A stretch of 64,000 bases of DNA, taken from assembly GCA_905221605.1 (NCBI GenBank), contig CAJNDS010002276.1, positions 272,357 to 336,356 of the forward strand, written 5' to 3'. The notes below the pieces were generated by a model. It was not told the origin of the DNA. It made no database searches and saw only the letters and a program-made list of their open reading frames with translations. Position numbers and translations under genes: made by a program. Shown in pieces: positions 11,935 to 23,759 of the stretch. Source of the DNA: Symbiodinium natans (taxonomy: Eukaryota; Sar; Dinophyceae; Suessiales; Symbiodiniaceae). Each line of letters opens with the position of its first letter. Positions within the stretch are counted from its first letter, which is position 1.

Positions 11935-13100
11935 TCTGACGAAGTGGCTACCCTAAACCGGCCCTAAACCCTAAACCCTAAGCCCCAAGCCCTAAACCTG
12001 AAACGCCAGCCCGAGGCCGGCACTTGATGATGTCACATGCCATGTCGAGGGGCTATCGCAATGGTGCGGCAGGTGCTCATGCAGCTCTAAGCTGGACTTA
12101 CAATGAGCTTTTGGGTTCAGGGCTTAGGGTTCAGGGTTGGCCCCTTGCAGTTTCTGACCATCTCAAGGCTTGAGGCTGCGCATCGCCATGACAAGATGTC
12201 AGTATGTTTGTCTTTACGAGCTTGTGCGGTCATGAAGGGTCGGCTCGGAACAAGGGCAAATGTACCCGGTGCTGTCATATTGAAGAGATCCGAAACCTCG
12301 TGTTCATGGGCCAAGCCACGGCGGACGCGCATGTTCATTCCTTCACCAGGCCATGACCCTGCCCCACCTGTCTGGCACTCTCACAGCACAGTTCAATTTC
12401 GTTGTACGTAGATCATGGAACTGCTTGGAACAGCTCGCCGCCACTGCGTGCTTTTCTGCGCCGGCGTGCCTTTCTAGCATATAGCGAAGCCAAACTGGAC
12501 GGGTCTGAACCCGTGGGTTTCTAACTGTAGAGTAGAGCTTCTATAGGGTCTAGCGCAGTGTAGCGATCTGGGTTTCTAGCTGTAGAGTAGAGCTTCTGTA
12601 GGGTCTGGCGCAGTGTAGCGATCCTTCTAGTAGAGGCTTCGAGCAGGAGATGGGCCTACAACATACATAGCCGCATACTACATGGCTTGGCCAGCTTGGT
12701 AAGCTTTCTGCCTCAGCCATGGATGGAGGCTTGCACATCTCCAGCAACTCCCATGTCCTATGGGCAGAATGCCCAGCCGGGCAATTTCTGAAATAGGGAA
12801 CCTTTCATGACTTCGGCTGTTTACCCTAAACCCTAAACCCTAAACCCTGAACCCTAAACCCAGGCTTCTGCAGCCCCAGAGTGGTAGGAGAACCCAAAAG
12901 CAAGCGGAAGAAGACCAGTTAATGCAAGGGATCTTGCTCAAGAGAGCCAGGTGGAGCTTGCAAGCCTCTTAGTGCAAATGCTCGAGGAAGGAAGATGTCA
13001 AGCAGTGCCCGTATCCTAAGTAGCTAGAATCGAGCATTGAGGGTTCGGCGATAGAAGCGCGGCCAGGCACGCTTATGGCCCACACTCATTACAGGGGATC
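11935..13100. other. Unassigned islands
   Basis: 12010-12110, 12140-12420 and 12890-13020 contain open frames on both strands (for example + ARDLAQESQVELASLLVQML at 12937) but no splice-consistent chain. 12515-12620 holds a duplicated segment of about 66 bp (GTTTCTA(A/G)CTGTAGAGTAGA). Confidence 0.35.
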
Positions 13101-13103
13101 CTA

Positions 13104-13137
<34 letters not shown>

Positions 13138-13205
13138 TAACCCTAAACCCTATACCCTAAACCCTAAACCTTAAACCCTATAAGCCCTAAACGCGAAACC
13201 CTAAA
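13100..13205. repeat. CCCTCAA/CCCTAAA array
   Basis: Starts as CCCTCAA units and changes to CCCTAAA. Confidence 0.85.
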
Positions 13206-13687
13206 CCCCAGACTAGCGTGGGGGCCATGCTCAGCTCTTGAGGTATATTTTCACAACACCGAAAGCTGGCTGGAGCTACTCTGCGGGGTCCCAGGCTACA
13301 CAACATGTGGGGACTCTCATTTTTGTCGGGTCCCTTTTGGGCAACTGTTACAAGGCCCCAAATATTCATGGTACCTAGAAAGGAAATTTTGAGAACCGAC
13401 CATATCACATGCCCAGCCGAAAGCTGCGCAGAGAACCCCTAAACCCCCCCAAACCCGAAATCCCTAGACTGTAACCCTATAACCCAATGTGACACAACAG
13501 TCCTAGGATGCTAGAACCCTACAACAAGCTGGCATTCAGCAGGGCTGTCCGCACTCTACAGGGTTAGTGCCGAGCCGTCTGCAAGGGTCTGCCTTCAGAA
13601 ATGGCTCCGCGACGCCTTGCATCAAAGAGCTCGCAGAACACCAGGCGCAGACAATGTGAGTGAAATATACAGTTGCGAACAAGGATG

Positions 13688-13806
13688 ACACATACATATA
13701 TATATATATGTATGTATATAGATATATATAGATATATATAGATATAGATATATATATATATATAGATATATATAGATATATATATAGATATATATATATA
13801 TATATG
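13688..13806. repeat. TATAGA / TA microsatellite
   Basis: Alternating TATATA and GATATATA over about 120 bp. A second TA tract is at 14413-14446. Confidence 0.92.
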
Positions 13807-14213
13807 TCTATATGTATACGTGGGCATGTATCATTAGAGTCTTCAAAAGTCTGGGTGTATATGCATGTGTCTACGTATACACTACCATGTGCGTGTATGT
13901 GCTTGCAGCTCTCTCCCTCTCTCTCGCGCGCGCTCTGTCGCTCCCTCCCTCCTCTCTGTCTCAGTGAACATCACCTTTGCTGCGCTAGGATCAATGTCGG
14001 GAGAGTACGCCTGCACCCTGTGAAACTCTGAAATGCACCTCTGTCCGACACCACGAACCTATTTGGTCTGTAATCCACGTATTCGAGACCCTCAGCCTAA
14101 ACTCAGGCGCTGAAACCCTGAAGCCTAGGTTTTTGTTCAAGAGTGCAACGCAGCAATCCCCAAAAGAAAAGACAGAACCACAGCACACGGCTATGCAGCA
14201 GAATCCACAAGTA

Positions 14214-14288
14214 ACAGTCCTTACTCGGGATTGTACTAGGCGGTACGAAACCCTAGCAAGGACTGTTAGTATAAGGGGGAACATCCAA
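14214..14288. mobile_element. Small inverted-repeat element, family D
   Basis: Contains AAGGACTGTTAGTATAAGGG then GGAACATCC at the right end, with CAGTCCTTACT inverted on the left. Related copies are at 39756-39829, 44600-44648 and (split) 61456-61740. Confidence 0.6.
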
Positions 14289-14565
14289 AGCAACCTGCAT
14301 TAACTGACCATCCGAGACAGTCTGAATCACCTTTCGTTTACGAAAGGCGTCAAAGCACAAGTCTTCCGGGTCTTGGCGTTTAGGATTTCGAGTCGCAGAC
14401 TATAAACCAATACTATATATATATATATATATATACATATATATATGTTACTTATACATTGATATTATTCTGTATTCTGCTTTTCTTAGAAAATATATTT
14501 CAAATACATATAACAGCATAAAATGTTTAAGGTTGAACAATTGAAAGGAGCCGAGCCTCGGCATC

Positions 14566-15743
14566 CTACTTGTCGAAGAAGGGTGCCATCACGAAGCCGC
14601 TCTGCAGACCGGAATCCAAGAAGCCTGTCTTGCTGCGGTTTAGGGTTTAGGGTTTAGGGTTTAGGGTTTAGGGTTTAGGGTTTAGGGTTTGGGGTTTGGG
14701 GTTTAGGGTTTAGGGTTTAGGGTTTAGGGTTTAGGGTTTAGGGTTTAGGGTTTATGGGAATGGTATAGGGTTCGGGTCCCAAAAAGTTTTGAGCGAAAGT
14801 TTTGGGCGGATTTTTCTCTTGCTTTGGGCCGTTGGCTCCTCTGGTCCTTTCAGCTTCTCCACTCCTCTTAGCTCCTCTAACAGGTTTAGGGTTTAGGGTT
14901 TAGGGTTTAGGGTTTAGGGTTTGGGTTTAAAGTCCACTTGGAGGTTCATGGTCCTGACTAACCAGTTATAACTGTACTAAGGCCACGAAAAAGCACCTTA
15001 AGTGCCCTCATATGGTTAGAAGTACAGTTACAAGTTCAGTCATATTTGGCTAAGAAGTACCATGAACCTCCAATTTAGGGTTTAGGGTACCTCCTGTACA
15101 ATTCCAATTATCAGGATCTTGAGGGTTAAGGGATAGATGAGCCCCTAAACCCTAAACCCTAAACCTTAAACCCTAAACCCTACACCCGAAAGCCTGCAGC
15201 CGCTCCTGCATCTGCCCTGCGCAATGTAGATGTCATGACCCTAAACCCTAAAAACCCTGATTAAACCCTCGGGAAACCCGGTAAGCCCACCCCCCAGATG
15301 AAACCCCCTAACAACTAAACCCCCACCCCCCCAAAACCCTCATTAAACTCCTAAACCACCCCTTGAGGATCTTAAACCCTCATTAACCCCCCTAAACCCC
15401 CAATTCAACCCCCAATTAAACCCCCCCCAACCCGCCAAACCCCCCAAACCCTTTGAGGATCTGGCCCGGGCGGTACATCATCTCCATTTGCCAGGCCTCT
15501 GGTCGTCGAGGGCTGGGAAATCGTGGCGCTGAGTTGCGCTGAGAGGTACCGCTTTGGGGCTTTTGGGGGGCTTTCAGGGATTTGTTAAGGGGTTGCTTCA
15601 GGTTTTGGGGGATAGGGTGTGTGAGTTTGTGAGGGTTTTGGAGGTTAGGGTGCTAGGGCTCAGGGTGGCGCCTCTGTCTCTGGGAGCTGATTCACGGAGA
15701 CCGTGACCGGGTAGGAGCCCGTCACGCGCACGGGCATGGCGCA
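14566..15743 (-). CDS. Unassigned gene, 3' exons with stop
   Basis: Exons 15743-15672 (PVRVTGSYPVTVSVNQLPET, ends GAG|GC), 15538-15497 (RNSAPRFPSPRRPE, ends GAG|GC, in phase), a possible 23-nt microexon near 15221-15199, and terminal exon 14632-14566 (TGFLDSGLQSGFVMAPFFDK, then TAG). I do not recognise the family. The terminal exon's acceptor directly follows a CCCTAAA array (minus-strand sense), so the array supplies its pyrimidine-rich tract. A 136-bp inverted-repeat element at 14938-15073 is intronic. Confidence 0.5.
14638..14754. repeat. TTTAGGG array next to a splice acceptor
   Basis: About 16 units, some TTTGGGG. On the minus strand its last CCCTAAA runs straight into CCGCAG, the proposed acceptor of the exon at 14632. 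Confidence 0.93.
14938..15073. mobile_element. 136-bp inverted-repeat element
   Basis: TTGGAGGTTCATGGT at the left and ACCATGAACCTCCAA at the right are exact inverted repeats. Inside, GTTATAACTGTACT and AGTACAGTTACAA also pair. No coding capacity; miniature transposon or hairpin. Confidence 0.75.
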
Positions 15744-15839
15744 CTGGGCAGCAGGTTGCACTGAGTTGCTTGGGGTTTTGGGTTTATAGGGTTTAGGGTT
15801 TAGGGTTTTAGGGTTTTAGGGTTCAGGGTTTAGGGCAAC

Positions 15840-16510
15840 TACCATGGAATCCATCCTGCCATGTTGTGTACCACACATCCTGCTATGGTTACTCCACCCA
15901 GCTTCCTGAACAGCGAGCAAGATAATCCATTCCCCCAAGTAATACTGACATTCCCCATCAACAAGGGATATTTTGGGGCAGGAGTGGGTTACCGTCGCTG
16001 TACGACTTCTAATCAACCGCGAGAATCCTCGGTGAAACCACCAGATGAAGCCGTGTGGTCAAAAACTCACTCACCCAGCAAGTCCCTGAGGCTGCAGCAA
16101 CCTTGAACTGCGGCCCAAATCCCATACCTGCAAGGACAGCAGGAGTCAATGGGATGTGGAAGTGGGATTCAGGATCAGGGTCAAAAAGCTTGGGGCTCTA
16201 ACCCACCATTGTGCTACTGTGTTTACACAGCAGAAGCCACTTGACTACAGTTCATTGCGTCTCAGCAAGAGGGGCCATTCGATGTATGCACCTGGCCCAA
16301 CCATGGGACATCTCCTACTATGTGCAGCGAAGGAGATTTACCTACCTAAAGCGACTACACATGGCCTAAACGCCGACCTTGCCGCATTGCACCAACAAGA
16401 GAGAATTTCAGGAGAAAGGGGCCTGTAAGACGATGCGCCAGGTAGAAGTCCAGGTGGCGAACTTCCTATCCAAGGTGCCCACATGCATTAATGACAATAA
16501 AATTATTCTA
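15840..16510. other. Unassigned unique sequence
   Basis: 670 bp without telomere-type repeat. Short frames on both strands, none with family features. Confidence 0.35.
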
Positions 16511-16547
16511 CTTCGAGCATCCCCACCCTCTCTTGGTAGAGATACTC

Positions 16548-16672
16548 TGGGGTTGGGCACTCCAGGGACACTCTGGGGTTAGGCACTCCAGGGAGACTCT
16601 GGGTGGGCACTCCAAGGAGACAGGGGTTGGGCACCCCAGGGACACTCTAGAGTTGGGCACTCCCACACCGAG
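16548..16672. repeat. Minisatellite, 26-31 bp unit
   Basis: Five diverged copies of GGGCACTCCAGGGACACTCT. Followed at 16680-16764 by an AAT microsatellite. Confidence 0.85.
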
Positions 16673-17093
16673 GGTGTGGAATAATAATAATAATAACGAT
16701 AACAAGAACAATAATAATACTAATCATAATAATAATAATACTAATCATAATAATAATAATAATGGCTTTCGGCACGAACAGCAGGGGCGGACGTCGCTGG
16801 GCTGGGCTCACGGCTTTGCCAGTCTGCTTCTGCCTCCGACAAGAAGCGCTACCCTAAACCCCCTGCCAAGCTGAAAACGCAGTGGTAGAGAAAGCCCGCC
16901 CCACACTCAGCTCGCCGCGTGTAGGGCTTTTCTAGATCCCAGCCAAGTTCCTCCCTGACAGCACTGAGGGGCACAGGGGCGGGGGGTCATGGGTGTTGGT
17001 CTCTGCAGTGCCTTTGGAGTTTGGGATCGGGTACCCTATGCGAGGGTTTGCAACCGAGAAAGCGCACAGCAGCTCAACAAGAAGCCCACTGGC

Positions 17094-17642
17094 CTAAGGA
17101 ACGTGGTGGCTTCAGGATCTCTGCTGATCAGCGGCACAATGTGATCGGCGATGTCCTGTCCGACAAAAAATATAACATACCGCATATATAATCTCGCATG
17201 TCGTATGCTATATGCAAATATACATTACATAATACAATGTATATCGGGAAAAAGGTCGACGAGGGCTTTGCGACCAGAGATCATTAGCCACTTGAGCTAA
17301 GTACTATAGGCGACAAGCACATGCAGACGTAACTTCCACGAACCTTGTCTGTCACAAGGGCCCCGTAGGAGTTGATCTTCTGCTCCGCCTCCTCACCGTT
17401 GCGTGCAGACTGACGGACTCTACTGAGCCGGAATGCGAGTGAACCAACTCTGCATAAGATGTATACATATAAAAGCATGTACTGCTTAATACAATACATA
17501 ACATATACCATATAGCATCTAATATTCAGCACACAATATCTAATTTAATATGCATTTGCCGCGCCTTGGCCGCCACGCCGTCACGTGCCTTCACCGCTGC
17601 GACCAGGGCCTCTCTTGGCGCATACCACTCCCGAGATGCCAT
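17094..17642 (-). CDS. Unassigned gene, first three exons
   Basis: Exon 17642-17565 begins with ATG (MASREWYAPREALVAAVKAR, ends AAG|GC). Next, in phase, is 17409 or 17391 to 17344 (EEAEQKINSYGALVTDK, ends AAG|GT), then 17155-17094 (AG|G; DIADHIVPLISRDPEATTFL, ends AG|GC). Phases are consistent. Ala/Glu/Lys-rich start suggests helix; no known domain. Downstream exons below 17094 are not resolved (16905-16860 is open). The longest pure TTTAGGG array (17682-17873) sits just upstream of the start codon. Confidence 0.52.
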
Positions 17643-17681
17643 CCACACACAGGGGTACATTGTTGTACTATTTTGTGTTAC

Positions 17682-17873
17682 TGGGTTTAGGGTTTAGGGT
17701 TTAGGGTTTAGGGTTTAGGGTTTAGGGTTTAGGGTTTAGGGTTTAGGGTTTAGGGTTTAGGGTTTAGGGTTTAGGGTTTAGGGTTTAGGGTTTAGGGTTT
17801 AGGGTTTAGGGTTTAGGGTTTAGGGTTTAGGGTTTAGGGTTTAGGGTTTAGGGTTTAGGGTTTAGGGTTTAGG
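17682..17873. repeat. Pure TTTAGGG array
   Basis: About 27 exact units, the longest uninterrupted run in the window, just 5' (minus-strand sense) of the start codon at 17642. Confidence 0.97.
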
Positions 17874-18194
17874 CTTAGATTGGTGTGTTTTTATCTATTT
17901 GCTATACTAATCCTATGGCCGCTTCAAAGCAATGGGCCTCCAGCGTTTGGAGGGCCTCCGGACGCTGAGGGGCCTTGTCGTAGAGGCCTGCGGGCATATT
18001 CGCACGTCATGGCGGATAAGCATTCAAATGCTCTGCAGGTCGAAACGCTTAAATTCGCTCTACACAAGCCTTGACAAGTTGTGGTAGCGGTAACTGGCTG
18101 ATATTGCTATGACTCACATTTTTGGTTCGTGCGAACCCTGCGCACATCCGGTTAGGTGGGGGATCTGATCGAGCTTAGCATCCGAGAACCCCAA

Positions 18195-18547
18195 AACCCA
18201 AAACCCTAAACCCTGAACCCTGAACTCTGAACCCTAAACCCTAAACCCTAAACCCTAAACCCTAAACCCTAAACCCTAAACCCTAAACCCTAACCCTGAA
18301 CCCTAAACCCTAAACCCCAAAACCCTAAATCCAACATTGGATCGACCACGCCTCGCTCCCCTAAAATGCGACTCAGAGCTTTGCTGGCCTGGCAGAGCGG
18401 CACGGGTGGAGCTTCCGTTGTTTTGCGGTTTAGGGTTTAGGGTTTAGGGTTTAGGGTTTAGGGTTTAGGGTTTAGGGTTTAGGGTTTAGGGTTTAGGGTT
18501 TAGGGTTTAGGGTTTAGGGTTTAGGGTTTAGGGATTCTTAGGGTTTA
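18195..18547. repeat. Two opposed telomere-type arrays
   Basis: 18195-18332 is CCCTAAA; 18427-18547 is TTTAGGG. They point at each other around the exon candidate 18352-18388. Confidence 0.93.
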
Positions 18548-21500
18548 TATGCGCCCGCGTTCCGCGTAATCGACCCCCCCCCCCCCAATGGTATCCCCCC
18601 ACCCCCCCCCCGGCAACCCCCCACCAAACCCTGCCTGTTAACCCTAAAAACACCACGGACCACGGGGGGGGGGGGGGGACAGAGAAGCCTCAGCCTAAAC
18701 CCCAAACCCTGAACCCTAGCCCTAAAACTTAAACCCACCAATGAACGACGGGAGGGAGAAGGGTAAACCCGAAACCTTTGCTGCTTTAACTCTGAACCCT
18801 CAACCGTACACCCAGCACGAACCACAGGGGGGAGAGGGGAAACCGTAAACCTATCATTACCCCGAACCTTGAACCCAAATCAAACTCTAAACCCACAGCA
18901 GTGAACCAATGGACCAGAGTGAAAATCCTGAACCCTAAAGCCCAACCCTAAACCCCTAAACCCGAACCCATGAACCACAGACCATGAACCACAGGGGGGG
19001 GGGGGGGGAGGGAACCCAAAACCCACCATGAAACCACAGGGGGGGGGGGGAAATACCATGGGGGGGGGAGGGGGAGGGGGGGTGCGCCTATGCTGGCCCA
19101 TATAAGGGTTTCGGGTTTAGGGTTTAGGGTCTCGGGCTTGGGGTTTGGGGCTTGGGGTTTGGGGTGTGGGGCTTAGGGGGTACGAGACTTGGGATACATC
19201 TGGGGCAACCCGCCATCGCAGAAACCAAACCCGAAGTCGGTTCGGGCAAGCTTCTGAGGAGAGAGAAAAAGAAAAGAACGCTAAGCCCTAAACCCTAAAC
19301 CCTAAACCAAAAACCCTAAACCCCAAACCCCAAACCCCAAACCCTAAACCCTAAACCCTGAGCCCTAAACCCTAAACCCTAATACTCTGTCATACCAGGT
19401 TACCCTAAGCAACCTGGGCATCAGCGGAGGAATTCACTGAGCAACTTTCCAGAAACAACCCTAAACCCTAAACCCTAAACCCTAAACCTTAAACCCTAAA
19501 CCCTAAGCCCTAAGCCCTAAGCCATAACAATAAACATAAGCGACTTTATAACAAGAAGAGGCCATCATGAGTATAGATGCACATCACAATGGTAGTAAGC
19601 ATAATAACAATAGCAACAATAACAACAATCGTCATCATAATAATAACAATACTAACAACAATAATAATCACAATAATCAGAATAGAAAATAATGGCAACA
19701 AGAGGAATAGCAATCAGCCATAATAGTACTACTCAGAACGGTGAGCCAGAATAAGAATAAGAAGAAAAAACTAAAACACTCAACCTCATACTCAGAATAC
19801 CAAGCCACAAACAAAAAAAAAAACAACAAGAAGAATAAATAATAATGATAATAATCATAACAAGAAGAAGAAGAATAGAACCTCATTCCTCAGCGCGGCC
19901 TCCGCCTCTTGGCTGGCCGTGCCGGTCTTCTTCGCAAGCTGCAAGGCTCGCTCGGCTGTCTCCTGAAGTGAGCTGCTCTTGACTTTTGTATGTGCTCTCC
20001 GTGCGATCCCTAGTTCGGGTTTAGGGTTTAGGTTTAGGAATCTGGGCCAAGGGGTGGTGGTGATGCAATCCAAGCCAAGGCCGACCCTTCCAAGAGACCA
20101 AACACCGACCATCATGCGACGCATGCCGCAAAGACCTGCGCTCCCCCCCCTTATGCATGACGGTGGGTCCGTAGCGTCGATCATCTCGCCGAGATTTCGC
20201 TGCTGGTTTGCCTCAGATGGAATCCACTAGAAAATCCACCCCAAAGCCTCAACCCTCCAGGAACCGCCACCAGCAGTGCAGTGTCCCAAGACAAGGCACG
20301 GCCAGAAGCAGGGCGGTCGCCTCCCCAACCTCGTCCTAACAGGTGAGAAAGAAGGCTCGGAATCCTTCATGGAGACCCCTAGCCCTGAACCATCCAAACT
20401 CCCCAAAAGCCCCCCCAAAACTCCCCAACCCCCCCCCCCCCCCTCCAAAAAACCCCCCAAGAACCCCCCCCCCTCCCCCCAAAAAAAAACCCAAAACCCC
20501 AAAAGACCCCCGAAGCCCCCCAACCCTAAACCCTTAACTTGTGGGTCGTTGGGGCACTGAGCAAGCTGTCCTGGAGCTCCCGTCGGATCTCTGCAGCGAG
20601 CAGAGCATTCCTCACCTGGTTCCGCTCGGGGTTTAGGGTTTGGGGTTTAGGGTTTAGGGTCTGGGGTTTAGGGTTTGGGGTTTAGGGTTTTCGGTCAAGG
20701 GTTTGGGGTTTAGGGTTTGGGGTTTAGGGTTTGGGTTTACAGTAAGTGCGATCCATACCAGGCACAAGAACACAGCTCACAGTTTCGCTCACTACAGGCA
20801 TGCATCGTTTGGGAAACCTTTCCCCGTGACAATCTACACTCACAGAGAAAAATGACAAGGAACCATAGAATGGCCATTCTACACACACCAATAACAAACC
20901 CTGGACCCGGGACCCTGGATCCTACCCTAATTCATGCGCCCTCTGAACTCTTTGAGTACTTTCCCCCCCCCCCCAATAATGGCAAGCCACAGCTCCCAAT
21001 GGCTCCGAAAGGGACGCGTGGGTGCGCGCAATGCCTTCGAGTATCTCTGCCTGGAGGGTTTACGGAGTTTAGTGGCTTGGGTGAATGGGGATCAGGGTTT
21101 CGTAAGGGTAGGAAGCCACTGTACCCGGTACGTGTTTGAGAACCTGCAGAAAGGCTTCTGCGTGCGCCTACACAGCACAGGCCGCCATACTCCATGGCTC
21201 CCATCAAGCACTTTACCGTGCCAGCGGCATGTGGCGCCCTGTCGCTATGGTGCCTTCAAATGGGGATAAGACCCCAGTAAGGTGCCCCTAATATCGCAAG
21301 CCCCCACATGAAAATGACGCAAGCCTCTTTGGCACGGGTCTCAGGCGTGTCATCACGGGACTGTCGGAGCTGCTGCAACCTGGGGATCGACAACGCACGA
21401 CACGCTTGTGCGCAGCATGCCCCGGGAATGGAAAATATTGACTCAATCAGTGTCGAACCACGATACCCATCATGATAGTACATGATAGAATGCGATCGTA

Positions 21501-23183
21501 TATTGCAGAACATGTTGGTCGGTTGTTTTTTGTCGTGTACTATAGTATATTGGAGTAGATTATCGCATATTGTAGCATAGTATAGCATATAAAATCTCTA
21601 TGTTATAGTAGATATCATAGTATGCTATAGTAGATTTTAATAGTATACTTATCGCATATTCTAGTATCTTATAGTAGATTATCGTATATTAGAGTGTATT
21701 TCGTATGTTTGCTACTATTTCTAGTGCTATTGCTATTGATCTTGATATTGTTATTGTTATTGCTATTGCCATTCTTATTGTTCTTGTTGTTACTTTTTGT
21801 GAATACGATTAAGATTTCCATTAGGATTAATCTTGTTGTTATTATTACGATTATGATTAATTAATTAGTATTACTATTCGTGCTTTTTACATATATACAG
21901 TTCATATTACATAGCCAACCCTCTGCGAAAACCTCCCAACAAACCTCCCCCCCAAACTCCTTGGCTGCGGGCTCTCGGTTCGCAGACCGGAGACTGATCC
22001 TTGGCTGCTCCTACTGCAGTTTTGCCGCCCTAAACCCTAAACCCTAAACCCTAAACCCTAAACCCTAAACCCTAAACCCTAAACCCTAAACCCCAAACCC
22101 TAAACCCTAAACCCTAAACCCTAAGCCTCGAATCGGGACCTCACGGACCTTCAGCCCCCCAGATCTCACCGAGGAGGTGCAGGCGAGTCTCAGGAGGCTG
22201 CCCCGATCCTGCGGGGAGTTGGTCAGCCTGTCAGCTTGCAAATTCACATCGAGACTTAGTTGTGGGGGTTTAGGGTTTAGGGTTTAGGGTTTAGGGCTTA
22301 GGGTTTAGGGGTTTAGGGGTTTAGGGGTTTAGGGGTTTAGGGGTTTAGGGGTTTAGGGGTTTAGGGGTTTAGGGGTTTGAGGGGTTTGAGGGGTTTGAGG
22401 GGTTTGAGGGGTTTGAGGGGTTTGAGGGGTTTGAGGGGTTTGAGGGGTTTGAGGGGTTTGAGGGGTTTGAGGGGATTGAGGGGTTTGAGGGGTTTGAGGG
22501 GTTTGAGGGGTTTGAGGGGTTTGGGGGTTAGGGGTTTGAGGGGTTTGAGGGTTTTGAGGGGTTTGAGGGTTTTGGAGGGGTTTGAGGTTTAGGATTTAGG
22601 GGTTTGAGGGGTTTGAGGGGTTTGAGAGGTTTGAGGGGTTTGAGGGGTTTGAGGGGTTTGAGGGGTTTGAGGGGTTTGAGAGGTTTAGGATTTAGGGGTT
22701 TGAGGGGTTTGAGGGGTTCGAGGGGTTTATAGGGGTTTAGGGGTATAGGGGTTTGGGGGTTTAGGGGATTAAGGGTTAGGGGATTAAGGGTTAGAGTTTA
22801 GGGTTTAGGGTTTAGGGTTTAGCCGTGGGTTTCCGAACTTGAGGGTACCTTATTCGGGTCCTGATTACAAGGGAATCCTACTACTACTTGGGGGTCTATA
22901 TTCGGGGTCCCTTATTTCGTAAACTCCCAGTTCTTTAAGCCCAAGGACGCCAAAGCCGGAATTGGACACAATGTCCCTTGAGTCCGACGCGCCAAAAAAC
23001 AGAAATTACTGGTAAACCCATCGGTTGCTCCACCCTAAACCCTAAACCCTCAACCCTAAGCCCTAAGCCCTAAGCCCTAAGCCCTAAGCCCTAAGCCCTA
23101 AGCCCTGAACCCTAAACCCTAACTCAAGCTGTCAAAACCGCCGTTTCATCGGATGGCCTGGCTGGTTGCTCGTCTTCTGCCAT
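18352..23183 (-). CDS. Scattered exons of one or more helical, unassigned genes
   Basis: Exon candidates with AG|G entry and mostly AG|GY exit: 23183-23158 ([11 protein letters not shown]), 22208-22149 ([14 protein letters not shown]), 21379-21325 ([18 protein letters not shown]), 20615-~20557 ([20 protein letters not shown]), 19962-19882 ([20 protein letters not shown]), 19253-~19201 ([18 protein letters not shown]) and 18388-18352 ([12 protein letters not shown]). Several look like coiled coil. Phases do not chain throughout, so exons are missing or more than one gene is present. No family recognised. Confidence 0.42.
18550..19100. other. G/C homopolymer-rich degenerate repeat
   Basis: Several C or G runs of 10-15 bases between CCCTAAA-like remnants and repeated 'ACCACAGGGGGG' segments. 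No exon seen. Confidence 0.6.
19280..19528. repeat. CCCTAAA arrays
   Basis: 19280-19382 and 19456-19528, separated by about 70 bp of unique sequence. Confidence 0.92.
19540..19872. repeat. AAT/AAC/AAG trinucleotide-rich tract
   Basis: Degenerate AAT, AACAAT and AAGAAG repeats. The minus-strand frames in it are low-complexity. Confidence 0.85.
20400..20530. repeat. C/A-rich low-complexity tract
   Basis: Long CCCCCAAAA-type runs. The Pro/Lys frames across it are not genes. Confidence 0.85.
20640..21320. other. TTTAGGG/TTTGGGG array then unassigned sequence
   Basis: 20631-20735 is a variant array. 20740-21250 is unique with overlapping frames on both strands and no resolved exon. 21258-21305 is the right end of a family A element. 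Confidence 0.4.
21590..21900. other. AT-rich spacer
   Basis: Repeated TATAGTA/TATTG motifs; no gene. Confidence 0.6.
22027..22126. repeat. CCCTAAA array
   Basis: About 14 units with one CCCCAAA. Confidence 0.95.
22266..22815. repeat. Variant array TTTAGGGG to TTTGAGGGG
   Basis: Begins with TTTAGGG, becomes the 8-mer TTTAGGGG (22306-22374), then the 9-mer TTTGAGGGG for about 360 bp, then returns to mixed and TTTAGGG. In one frame the 9-mer encodes a Gly-Leu-Arg run of 71 residues, which is an artefact. Confidence 0.95.
22826..22931. mobile_element. Family A element
   Basis: About 105 bp: GTTTCCGAA start, GGGTACCTTATT, ATCCTACTACTACTTGGGGG, GGTCCCTTATTTCGTAAACT end. The two halves are imperfect inverted repeats. 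Shared core with nine or more copies in the window. Confidence 0.75.
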
Positions 23184-23665
23184 GGCCTCGCAACAACAGC
23201 CACTTTTGTGGTGATTTCTGGGATCCCTTGTTCGGGCTTCGGGTTTGGGGTGTAGGGTTTAGGGTGCACCTTTGAGGGTGCCCATGGATGACAAGAGATA
23301 CAACGAACTTTCAGAACCTGCGGCTTAGGGTTTAGGGTCTCGGGTGTAGGGTTTAGGGTTTAGGGTTTAGGGTTTAGGGTTTAGGGTTTAGGGTTTAGGG
23401 TTTAGGGTTTAGGGTTTAGGGTTTAGGGTTTAGGGTTTAGGGTTTAGGGTCCGGCCTCGAAAGGGTAGCCCCACCTCCGGAGCCAAGACTCTGAAGAAAA
23501 ATGGCAAGCGAGACAGATGGGCAGGCGAGAGCTCGGAAAATCCTCACGGCCTATAACGCGGAGGAGCCTAAAGACATATAACCCTGCAACCTGCAACCCC
23601 TAAACCCTAAACCCTAAACCCTAAACCCTAAACCCTAAACCCTAAACCCTAAACCCTAAACCCTA
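23034..23665. repeat. Three telomere-type arrays
   Basis: 23034-23120 (CCCTAAG/CCCTAAA), 23330-23450 (TTTAGGG), 23597-23665 (CCCTAAA), separated by short islands. 23501 has a plus-strand ATG (MASETDGQ, then AG|GC), not resolved. Confidence 0.9.
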
Positions 23666-23759
23666 CAGCGCTGACGGGAGGTCGCTTCGAGTCTTCGTGA
23701 CCCCCTTGCCTACTTTACACTAAAGAGGAGAAAGACACCAGTCGTTTCGACCGTAGAAT

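Noticed and set aside
13688-13806. Promoter TATA boxes
   Set aside because: TA microsatellite; dinoflagellate promoters are not known to use TATA boxes in this way.
22377-22592. 71-residue Gly-Leu-Arg protein
   Set aside because: Direct translation of the TTTGAGGGG array.
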